From assembly GCF_000189635.1 (NCBI RefSeq), contig NW_002476178.1, positions 248,001-312,000 on the forward strand: a stretch of DNA of 64,000 bases. The letters run 5' to 3'. The DNA comes from Tetrahymena thermophila SB210. Taxonomy: Eukaryota; Ciliophora; Oligohymenophorea; Hymenostomatida; Tetrahymenidae. The stretch's first letter is position 1, and each line of letters starts with the position of its first letter. The notes under the pieces were generated by a model. The model ran no database searches and was not told the DNA's origin. It saw only the letters and a program-made list of their open reading frames with translations. This document shows, piece by piece, positions 12,133 to 22,731 of this stretch. Position numbers and translations under genes: made by a program.

Positions 12133-12988
12133 TCAAATAAATTAAATTTATATATTATCAAAAGCAAAAATGCTAAACAAAATATAAAATATAAAGGATA
12201 TGATTGTTTAAAAATATCTTTTTATTGTCTCTAAGAAATGCAATTCATAATATTTCTGTTTGAGTATATTTTGTTAAAAAGCATTTCAAAATTAAAAATC
12301 TTTTCATAACAAAAATTAAATCCTCTTATTTCATTTTATTATCTCTCATTTCACTTTTTACACTTCAAAATTATTTTTCAAATACAAAAAAGTTGCTTAC
12401 TAATTAACTTAAAAGTTGGTTTAAATATTAATACAGTTAACTAAAGCTAAAACATTTAATCATAAAGCTAATTATTTTATTCTTCAACAAATAGTTGCTA
12501 ATAAATATTTTTAAATCAATAATTCTAATTAATAAAAATCTTATATTTGTATTTTATTGGATAAGCTGAATTTTAATGCAAAATCCTATCTAGTAAATTT
12601 TCTTGGTTTTCAGCCAGGGAATAATTTAAAGAGAGATTAAAATAATAAATTAAAAACGTTTAAAATGAAAAACTTTCAAATATAATTTTATTTATATCTT
12701 TTCTAATAAAAATATTTATTTTCTAATATTGAGTAGATTCTATATGTATCCTCCACCATAAATAAAGAAATGTGAAGATATTTTATATTTTTGAGTGTTT
12801 TGTATGAATTCTGCCTACGTGTTTCTTAATAAATAGTTTTAAATATTAACATATATATACGTAATTTTTAAACAATTTTATTTCAAATTACAATTAAAAA
12901 ATCAAATAATTTATATTATCAAAAATATCCTAATTTCTTTATTAAAAAAAATTAATATAAAAAGATATATTTCAATCAATCTATAAAA
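12133..12988. other. AT-rich intergenic region
   Basis: Lies between two plus-strand genes; should contain the 3' UTR of the 119-residue protein and the promoter of the VMA21-like gene. No further feature was seen. Confidence 0.6.
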
Positions 12989-14453
12989 ATGGGAAAGAAA
13001 ACTAAGTAAAATTAAGTTGCAGAGACTGTCTAAGAAAACAGTAATAAAACTAAAACTGTTGAATCTACTCCAGCTCCAGTTTAGCAAAAGGTTGAGAAAA
13101 AAGAATAGATCAACAAGCAACCTAAGGAGAATGGTAATACATAAGAAACCAATGAAGAATAGAACCAAAAAGTTTAATTGTAAAATACAAATTAAGTTTA
13201 TTCATACTTATTTAATGGAGTTTTTAAGAGTTTATTGCCTTATTAATAAAATTAGCTAGATATTTATGTTAATTATAACTTTAAATCAAATAAAATCAAA
13301 CTACCTGCTTTCTATATTATATTTATATAGAATAGCTAGCTTGCATCCGAAATTTTCAACAATTCTGAAAAATAAATATTTCAAATGTGTTAAAAAAATA
13401 TTTAGCTTTTATTCAAAATATTTTTTAAGCTTTTTAAAATGATTTAAATTTATTTTTGTTATTTTTATTAGGTTCGGTCTCTATTTCCATAGCTCAAAGG
13501 TTTTAAATACTTTCTTATTCTTCGCTGTTGGTATGATTATTGCTCCAATTGCTACCTATTTCTTCACTTTTAACTACTTGGAAAATATTCCTGAAATAAC
13601 TAAAAATTAAGCTTAAATGTACTCTGGCTTTATCTCTGTTGGTGTTGTTGTCTTATTTATGATTGGATACTGTGTAATTGCTATCACTGATGAAACTAAC
13701 TTCAAGTACGAATAAAATGAATATGAAAAGCTTACTGAAAAGGAAAAGAAAGAAATATCTAAAGAAAAAATTACTGAAGCCTTCGAAGAGACAGCTTTAG
13801 AGCATGGTATCAAAGAAGTTGTAAGAAAGTAAAAAAAACCTGTTGAGAATCAAGATTCTAAGAAAAAATCTGAAGCACCAAAGCAAGAAGTGAAAAAGGA
13901 AGAAACCAAAAATCAAAAGAAAGAAGAACCCAAGCAATAAGCAAAGGAGGAAACCAAAAACTAAAAGAAGGAACAACCCAAAGCTTCCAAGAAAGAAGAA
14001 GAATCTAAATCAGTAAAGAAAGAAGAACCTAAATCAGTAAAGAAAGAAGATGCTAAAGTTGCTTAAAGCAAAGAAGAAAATAAAACTTAAAAGAAAGAAG
14101 ACCCTAAAAAGGGAAGTGAAAAGTAACAAACTTCTGCAACTGAAACTGCTAAAGGTAAGGAAAAACAAGGCAAAACTGAACCTAAAAAGGAAGCAAAAGG
14201 AAAGGCTGACTTAAAGAAGGAAAGCACTCAATAAGCAGCCCCTACTTCAACTTAAGCAAAGGCTGCAACTGCTGTTAAAGTAGCTAATGATTCATCAAAT
14301 GATGAATGGAATGTTGTTAAGGACAGAAGAAATCCTAAGCCTGTTAATAATGAAGAAAGTGAATAACCCTCAGAGAATACTTAAAAAGAAAAAGTATAAA
14401 CTGCTGAAAGTGATGATGCTTTTATTCCTGTAACAAATAAGAAGAAAAAATGA
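12989..14453 (+). CDS. VMA21-like V-ATPase assembly protein with long charged tail
   Basis: Two exons (12989-13179 and 13472-14453; phase 2, donor GTAAAA, acceptor TTAG) give 390 residues. Residues 1-63 are Gln/Asn/Lys-rich. About residues 66-135 match the VMA21 layout: a short lead, TM1 (VLNTFLFFAVGMIIAPIATYFF), a polar loop, then TM2 (GFISVGVVVLFMIGYCVIAI) followed by a polar residue cluster. VMA21 is an ER protein that helps assemble the Vo sector of the vacuolar proton pump. The remaining ~250 residues are unusual: Lys/Glu repeats of the KKEEPK type, then an EWNVVKDRR motif. The protein ends in KKKK, which fits a dilysine ER-retrieval signal like the one on yeast Vma21. Known VMA21 proteins are near 100 residues, so the tail is a ciliate addition or a different two-TM family; the VMA21 call is moderate. 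Confidence 0.65.
13856..14270 (+). repeat. Lys/Glu/Pro-rich imperfect coding repeat
   Basis: Within exon 2 of the VMA21-like gene, A-rich repeats encode variants of KKEEPKS, KKEETKNQ and KKEDPK. The reading frame is kept throughout. The repeat gives a long charged stalk, probably disordered or a single alpha helix. Confidence 0.75.
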
Positions 14454-15935
14454 ATAAACTTATGAAGCAGTGAAATAAAATTTATTTAAACTATTAGATA
14501 TATTTTTTAAATTTTCTAATTTTAAGTTTTAGTTTATTTTAATAGCAAAAAAATGCTGTTTTAAAGCAAACTAAATACATGTTTTTTGTTGAAATTATTA
14601 CTTGATAAAATATTTTAAATTGTAGATTTATTTGAAAATAAAACCTCAAACGAGTAATGCTATATTTTTTTGCGTCTATTTTGTAATTCAAAATTTTTTT
14701 TAATCTGCTACTAAATTTTTTTTACTTTCTAATTACTTTTACATCAGATAACTACATATTTAGCACAAAAATTATACCTTTAAATTCCGATAATTTACTT
14801 AAATATTAAGGAAAAAAACTAAGAAAAGTAAGAAGATTTTAGTAATTGTAACAGCATGAAGGATTAAGCATTAAATAAAAAGTTTAAGCGATGTATTATT
14901 TTTAGAGCATACTTTAAAAGTAAGTAAATATCACAATATATAAGAAATGTAATAGTTTAAAGTAGGAAAATAGAAGGAAATATTAGTTTTAAAAATGCTT
15001 TTTTTTACTTTTGTTGTGTAAAAGAAATTAAATAATAGAAGATAAATTATAAAATATAAAAATCTAATGTGAAGATTTTCTGGAATTTATTCCCAACTTC
15101 TGACACATATTTAGAATCTTAGTATCATCTAGCTAAATTATATTTTTTTTAATCAACGATTGTAAATTATATATAAATCTTTTATATAGCTCTAGGGGAA
15201 TATCGGTGAACAAAGATTATATTTTATTAAGTTAAAGGAAAATAATAAAGCAAAAAAACACTTAAATGATAGAAATCTTCTTTATAATTTTATTATTTTA
15301 TTATTTACTTTTTCTTAATTTTAAAGTTGTTAAGAACATCTTGCTAAGTTTGTATTTATTTATAGAAATTTATATTTAACAGAAATAAAATTTTGCTCAT
15401 ATTCGAGCTTAACTTGTCTGATAATCAAATTTGATTTTTGTTTGTCTGTTTATAGGTATGAGTGTGTTGCCCTCCTTTAAAAAAGGAAGAGTTTTGGTAA
15501 AAAGACTGTATTATGCGTAAATGTAAGACAAAAAAAAAGTAAAATAATTAATTAGATTCTAATGTGCAAACATAAAATAAATAATATTAATATTTTCAAA
15601 AAATGAATGTAAAGTACAAATCATATTGTATGATTCATTAATTAATTTACATTTTTATTAATATTTTGATTATAACAAATAAATATAATTCTTATTTTTG
15701 ATCAATAAAATAGCAACCAGGCACTTCCAAATATGAAAGCAGAACAAAAAAACAAATACATGATAAATTTGAAAAGAAAGAAATAATTGATTACATCTAT
15801 CATTGATTAATTTATAATAATTACATTAGTAATTAATTTTTTTTTCTTAATAAAATAAATGCATCCTCCCAGTTGTTAATTTATAATAATTAAAATTTAC
15901 TAATAATACAAAAAGCAAAATATAAAAGGGAAGTG
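14454..15935. other. AT-rich intergenic region
   Basis: About 1.5 kb between two plus-strand genes. A small inverted repeat (CTCCTTTAAAAAAGGAAG, near 15470) could form a weak hairpin; otherwise only A/T tracts. No RNA gene was recognised. Confidence 0.5.
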
Positions 15936-17762
15936 ATGGAGTCTCTTTGGGAAAAGATTACTGATTTAGATAAGCTTAACTATGCTTCTTAAGCAGAGTA
16001 GCCTATAGTAAAATCCTAATTCCGAATCAAAAGAAATGCACTGTCTTCCCAAAAATCGTCAATCCAAATCCATCTTTATGCCTCCCTTATTCTCTTCATT
16101 TGCGTAAGCAAAACTTTAATACCTTTCTCCTTTGCTCCTTTCTTCTCCTTTTTTATTAATTTTCAAATCATAAGCAAGCTTATTTCTTTCTTTCTTATTT
16201 TCTTTATTTATTTTTTTTTCTTTCTATTTTTCTGAGAGAGTAATATTTGCTTTCTCTCATCTTTTTACGTTTACTTCTAAAATGAATTAAATTAAGAATA
16301 AATGAATGAATGAATCCCCCAGCATTATTATTGTAATTATAATAATAATAATAATTGACTGATTATTTGATTTATTCATTAACAACAAAATGAAAAATTG
16401 CTTAGAAGAAACTATTTAAGATAGAGTAAGAATATTATTCAATAGATGGAATTTAGATTGATTTGGAAATAAATAAATTATTAAATTATTAACTATTGAA
16501 ATAGAAATAAATACTTTATAATTTTTTGATTTATTCTATAAAACTTTTGATATGCCTTTCATCGATAAATTTATTTATTTATTTGTGTTTCTTAAGAAAA
16601 GCGGTTGAGATTTCATTCTTTAATAACAAACATATTTTTAATATCTAAGCTTCAAATATTCCTTTTAGTATTATTATTGTTATCATCATTTTGCAATGAA
16701 TATTTTTGAATTTTTCTACTCCCTTTAAAATATACAACATACATATTGATTGATTGATATATTCGTATTTTTAAAGATTATTAAGGGACAGAGGTTAATT
16801 TTTAATCACCCTTTTCTTACTTACTTACGAATCATTAAGGTATCAAGAAAATTAATAACAAAGAAAACAACATTAACTTCTAGTAATCATTAATAGTGTC
16901 TGATATTTCTCATTTTTAAAAATATAAATAATATTCTCTCAAATTTTTCCACATTTAACCTACTATCAATTACAAATACTTGCTTCTACTTTATCTCATA
17001 TTAACTAGTCTTACATTTATTCTTCTTAAATTTTAGGCAAGCCACCCCAAAGCCAAAATATCTCTAACTCCTGAAGTTTAATACTAACTTAATTCAGAGA
17101 GCAATTAATTGATTATTCATAAGAACGAAAAGTCCTTCTAGCTTAAATTAAATGATTAAGACAACATGAACAAGTGGGCAGAAGCTCTAACAAAGCTAGG
17201 AATTGCAGAAAAGCACTCACACTCTTAACAGTTTTCTGAGCAAACGGCTGGAAGATTGTTACCTTCTTACGCAATATTACCTTCTGATTCTTTAACTCAT
17301 AAACTCTAACAAAACTCAAGTACCTCAAAACTTCAGCTTTCTCGTAGAGAGTAGCTGCAATAAGCAAACTCAGCTTCTAGCATGCATTTTCACAATGATA
17401 CCCCTTCATCAGCTCATAGCCACATCATTAATAGTGATGATGAAAATACTATTACTCTATCTCTATGCGATACTGACTCTTTTTCAACCAGTTCAAAAAA
17501 AGTCAATTGTTGCTAAAATTAGGCTTAAGTAAATGAATAACATAAAACTGGAAAGAAAACAAATCAAAGACTCAACAGTAAAAGAAGAGCTTCTTAGCAA
17601 GAAAATATCTATGCTGCTCCAGAGACTCTTAAGCCTTCTATGGAACACTTTATAATAAACGTCAACTATCTCTATAGAAAGGCTTGCGTGAATTACTTTG
17701 AATACATTACTAGCCTTAGAGGCTTAGAAAGAATTCCAGAGGAGTAGGAATGCTGTGATTGA
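15936..17762 (+). CDS. PH-domain protein
   Basis: Two exons (15936-16103 and 17037-17762, phase 0) give 297 residues. About residues 5-105 fit a pleckstrin homology domain: an N-terminal strand with basic residues (KSQFRIKR), strands through LYASLILFICAS, then HPKAKISLTP, LIIHKNEKSFQLKL, and the hallmark C-terminal helix with Trp (DNMNKWAEALTKLGI). PH domains bind phosphoinositides or proteins at membranes. The rest is Ser/Gln/His-rich and probably disordered, and the last ~40 residues (HFIINVNYLYRKACVNYFEY) look folded. Exon 2 begins after a TTTTAG acceptor. Closest known layouts are small lipid-sensing adaptors; no catalytic domain is seen. Confidence 0.75.
16104..17036 (+). other. Unusually long intron (933 nt) of the PH-domain gene
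   Basis: Bounded by GTAAGC and TTTTAG, it splits the PH domain in the middle. It is several times longer than the other introns here. It holds a pyrimidine-rich stretch (about 16120-16260), short AATG and TAA microsatellites (about 16290-16360), and no coding frame I would trust. Confidence 0.75.
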
Positions 17763-19284
17763 GTTATTCAAAATAATTCATCATCATACTTATCAAATAA
17801 GTCTAAATTAATAACCTTAGATTTAAAAGCAAAGAGTTTTTATATGTTTAAGCAAAATAACTGATTCAAGCTTATTCACTTATATTTTGCTTATTAGAAT
17901 ATTAAATTACTTAATCAGAGGGATTTTAGTGAGTGTATAAATTATATAAAACGCACTTGAAGCTTTAATAGCTCTTCTTCCTGATCTTTCGTCATCCATC
18001 ATTTTTATGTTGAAGTAACTTGACTAACTAGATGCAATTTACTCTAAATAAGGAAGTCAAGTCTCATAATATATTGATTTTACTTAGCATAGAAGCGCAA
18101 AATAACTGAAATAAGGAAGATAATTCACTTAATAATAAATACACAAGCAGCTGGATGAGATTTGATTTGATTTGATGACTATACAAGATGGAGCATCAAA
18201 TATAAATTAACAATTACACACATTTCACTAAATTTGATAGAAAATTGATAAATGCTCGATTTACTATCAATCAAAATTAAAACTCAAACTCAAGACCTAT
18301 ATAAATAACTAATAAACTTACAACATCATTCTCTTTTAAAGAGCTAATTAAGAAAGTAAGAGTATCTAGTTAATAAACTCACTTCGCCAATCCAATAAAA
18401 ATAAATATTTACTTTATATAAAATTATAAATAATATAATATATAAAAACTCGTATTATTAATTATTATTTATTCATAAGAAATTATGATATAAAAATTCA
18501 AAGCTAAATACCAAGTCAGCTCACAATTTCTATTATTTTCAATTATTTATTTATTTTTATTTTATAAATCAAAGAGAATAATTTAAAGGGTTTGAAATAA
18601 AATCTAAATAGTTATAAATAAAAATTTAATCAAACTTTCAAAGATTACGATCAAATAAACTCTTTTTACCCAAAATATGACATCATAAATAGTACCGCTT
18701 GTCAAATAACTTCTTTTTTTTAATTTAAAAATGATATAGAAAATTACGTTTGTTTATTTTAAAGCCAAATTAGTAACAATCAGTATTCTCTTTTTATATA
18801 GAATTTTATTTAATACTTTTATCAAATAGGTTATTTAATCAAATAGATTTTAATTTTCTAAATGCCTAAAATATAATAATTAAAGCAGAATAATAAAAAA
18901 GCTTTTCAAAATTATATAAAACGTTTTGATTCTAATTTAATTTATTTTTGATATTTTTGTGAATCTATAGAACTCATAACAAATAAAATTAATCTTTAAT
19001 TTTTAAATTAGTATATTAAAATATTTAATAATCCAACAAATATATATTACATATTTAAGTACTTGCTTAATTTTTTAATACAAAGAAATTTATTTTATTC
19101 ATTTATTTAAAAATTTTCACTATTAGATTTGAAATTTTTGGTAATATTTATTAGAAAAATAATGCAATATTCTAATAATTTTTATTATTGCTAATATATT
19201 CTTGTTAATTATTCATATTAACTGATACATTAATCTTAAGTATAATGAGTAAAATTTTCCCCCTAGCTTAATTTATTTTAATTA
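17763..19284. other. AT-rich intergenic region
   Basis: Follows the PH-domain gene and precedes the small spliced ORF at 19285. Only A/T-rich sequence with a few TTTGATTTGATT-like short repeats near 18160 was seen. Confidence 0.55.
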
Positions 19285-19497
19285 ATGAGTATAAAAGGTA
19301 TTAACAAAATTACTACTAATAATAATACTTTAGATGTAAGTAAATATAGTTATAGTAAGTAATTCACTGAGAGAATATTTATTTTAATTTTTGTAAATTT
19401 GTAGGTAAAAATTAATGAATAAAAATTAATAATATTTCAATTATAATTTTTTTGGATTGCTATGCTGATATTATTTGCTTTAATCAAATTTAATTGA
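19285..19497 (+). CDS. Candidate small spliced ORF upstream of the 19519 gene
   Basis: Two exons (19285-19335, then 19405-19497) flank a textbook donor GTAAGT and acceptor TTTGTAG and join in frame into 47 residues ending at TGA. The second half is strongly hydrophobic (FFWIAMLILFALIKF) and would span a membrane. The ORF ends only 21 bases before the ATG of the next gene on the same strand. It may therefore be a spliced upstream ORF in that gene's leader, a tiny membrane protein, or chance. With one stop codon in AT-rich DNA, ORFs of this size are expected by chance, so confidence is low. Confidence 0.3.
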
Positions 19498-19518
19498 GAG
19501 AAATTAGAATTAATTTTA

Positions 19519-21718
19519 ATGAAGCAAGAAGAGCATAAAAATGTTTCTACTCTGAGTAGTCGCCATAATGAGATTCTAAAAGAGAAGAAAGTTCATTGGC
19601 ATTCTCAAGAATATACAGATGAGTAGCGAATTCCTGTAGATAAATGCGAATTGTCTCCAGAATTGATCAACGATAAAGAAAAAATTAACAATAAAATAGA
19701 TTCAATAAATACTAAAATAAATGAATGTATAAAGTTACAGCAGCAATCTTGGAAATTTACAACCTTTGAAGCAAATCAATTTTTGAAAAACACAAACGAT
19801 ATGATTCAAAGATATCTGAGTTTTCTTTAGATAGTATAAGATTTCTATGATAATCATCCTGAAATTGCAAAACTGTTAAATGAGAATATAAATCTGAAAA
19901 AAGATTAAGATTATTTTGGGGACTTGCTAAATAAATACTAGTAGCAAGCAGATCTTTGGTACGATAAATTAAAATATAATCTCACATATAGAAACGAGCT
20001 ATAGGATAATTTAAAATCTAAAAAAAAGAAAGCTAGTTAATTGTTAATATCTAAAATTAACTTAGAAAGAATTTTAAATTCTAAAAAATATTTTTTGAAG
20101 AATGAAGGATAAGAAAAAAGTTTAAGAAGAGGTAGGAGTAATTATTCTTAAAATGGGAATGAAAATTCTTTATCTATTCTTCATCGTTCTTTGTCAAGCA
20201 AGAAGAAAAATTTGAATCTCTCAAGTATTATTACATCAACGAATGCTTCTTAAAATAAATTAAGTGTAAATGATTCTATACTAGGAGGCTGCATATTTCC
20301 TAGTATTACTCCAAAAGCTGTAAATAATAAAATTAAAAGCTCATTTATTTTAGACAGGTCTTTAAAAAAGTAAAGAAGCTAAAGTAAATAACCTAATAGT
20401 CCTTAATAATTGTAAAATGATAAGACCTTCTTAACTTTGAGTTAAAATGGTAAAATAAATAGTGAGAATAATTTTAATAAATATTTAAATGTCTAAATGG
20501 ATAAGAAATTCTTATAAGTAAATAATGGTGTATTATAAAACCAAGCAGTAGATACCTATAAAAATATTTGTAAAACTGAAATGGATGTATCTCCAATTGT
20601 AAAGAGTGCTAAAAAATAATTAGAAACTTTAGAAAAAGTATTTAAAATTCCAAAACCAAATGGAGAATACGCTCTAAGCTCATACAATAACTTATCATAT
20701 TTGAGAGATAAAAGAAAGGAAATGAAATAAAGATTATTATAAAATAAATCTTAAATTAATCAATCTTTGTCTTCTCTTATTAACCAATCAAAGTTTGAAG
20801 AATTGAGTAAATCTGAACTTATTTAGCAAAATAAGAATAGTAGATACTATAAATAAGCTACATGCGATCAAGATTCAATTTACAAACTAAATAAAGTGAG
20901 CACAAGTTCTATGAATACTTATCAAAACACGTAAGAAAAAGCCCTTAGAATAAATGATAATTCTGTTTCTTTTATAGGTAATAAAATAATATTTTTATCA
21001 TTTTTAAATATAAAAATTTAATTACTTATTCATAAAAGATTAAAGTGATATCAAAAGTACGATTGTTTTGAATGAAAACGAAGATTTGAATCAGTAGTAT
21101 TATCAAGAAATTAACGTTATAAATGGCTAAATTAAACAATAAAAAGAAGAAATTAAATAAAAGTATAAATAATATTTAGAAAAGTCAAGATAGTTTTACA
21201 GGATAGAATATTTTTTTTAAGAATGTTTAGAATGCTCTGAAAAGAATATGATGAAAAAAATAGAAAATTTGTAATTGAATGGATTTGAATTAAACAATGA
21301 TATGGAGAATCTCTTAGACATTTTAGATAAATATGATGACTAAGGAGGTGTGAAAAACATTTTAAGTAAATAAGGTTAAAATATATTGAATTAATTGCAA
21401 CCATAAGAATTAAAATACTAGCTTGATAATTAAAAAAATATGGAATATCAATAATTTAAAAATTTAACCACAAAATAATTATTATTTTCAATATGTAGAA
21501 GTAGTTAAATGAAAATGTTTTTAACGAAATATCTTAACTTCAAAAAAACTCAGACAAATAGCTTAGTAAACGAAATCAAAAAGTTAATGAATCAGTATTA
21601 AGATTTAAAGTAGTCTAATAAAACTAAATATATTCAAAGCAACTTCCTCTAATAGAATAGTTTTAATTTATAGAAAATAGAATCAAATTAAGAATTAAGT
21701 ATTCAGTATAAAAATTGA
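19519..21718 (+). CDS. Hypothetical coiled-coil protein
   Basis: Two exons (19519-20977 and 21039-21718; phase 1, donor GTAATA) give 712 residues. The N-terminal third is a coiled-coil-like Lys/Glu/Gln/Asn helix region; residues about 50-130 contain INNKIDSINTKINECIKLQQ and FYDNHPEIAKLLNE. The middle is Ser/Asn/Gln-rich with basic patches (RRGRSNYS, SLSSKKKNLNLS). After the intron the protein returns to helical, coiled-coil-like sequence with a Cys pair (QECLECSEK). An in-frame TGA lies just upstream of the ATG, which fixes the start unless there is an extra 5' exon. No family was recognised; a cytoskeletal or basal-body role is a guess from architecture only. Confidence 0.8.
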
Positions 21719-22731
21719 GGGCTAAAGCACAATAAATAAATAGCTCACTTTATTCAGACAATAAATTGATATATTTAATATTTAAAAAAAGATAAATTTT
21801 ACATATAATTTGCAAAATTTTTTTATGCAGATGGTTATAGTAGTATTTTGCTGTTGGATTTTGTTTATTGCTGATATTATAATGAAATAATTGAATTTTA
21901 TTAATCTTAATTTGCCTTCTTATCAAATAAAATAAGCTATATCAAACAAGCAAACTAACAAAAAAAATAAGAAAACTAAAAAAAATTAAAATAATTTTAA
22001 AGAATAAAAAAATAAAGACTAATTTTGTAAAAATAAGATATATAGCAATGAAAAGATTAATTTACTGGCTAATTAACAAATTAGCTTAGAGCTAATAGTT
22101 ATATATTATGCTATTTTTAAAATATTTGCTCTTATATTTGAGTTATTTTGTTAAAATTTTGAATTTTCAAAATAACTTGAATTATGTATGCTATTAATAA
22201 CATTATAAAGAGAATTGTAGATCAAAGATGAGAGTTAATAAGAAAATATAGATGATGATTATTATTATTAGTATTATATAATAGATTTAATTTTTTTATA
22301 TGATTCAGGAAAGTTTTTAACAGCAATTAACTCTTAAGAATTAAGTAATAAGATTAGTTTTTTTTGTTAGTTAATTATTTATAGTTAATTACTTAGCAGT
22401 TTTAATTTGTTTTGTTAGTAAGTGTTTTACTTTAACTTATTTTTAGTTAACCAGAATAAATATATTTGTGTGTATGTATCTCTATATATATATGTTTAAA
22501 TTGGCTCAAAATGAATTGTACTGATTGATATATGTCTTATTTTGCATGAGCTACATAAGTGAATATTCAAGAAAGAAATTAGAAAATAAATGATAAAGAA
22601 TTAGAATTTTAGGAATAGGTTAGATTTAAAAAAAATTGCCAAATAATAGCAGAATATTGAACCTGATAATATGCAAGTATTTTGTTAGTTTGTTGTTGGT
22701 TTATTTTTATTATTGTTTGTAAATTTTTTTT
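21719..22731. other. Convergent 3' intergenic region
   Basis: Lies between the stop of the 19519 gene and the stop of the minus-strand RRM gene. Contains A-rich runs (about 21950-22040) and T/A tracts; no supported gene. Confidence 0.55.

Noticed and set aside
15455-15520. Possible hairpin RNA (CTCCTTT...AAAGGAAG)
   Set aside because: The stem is short and interrupted, with no promoter-like or conserved flanks.
17143-17367. Minus-strand 74-codon ORF
   Set aside because: Lies antisense to exon 2 of the PH-domain gene, which has matching splice phases and a domain.
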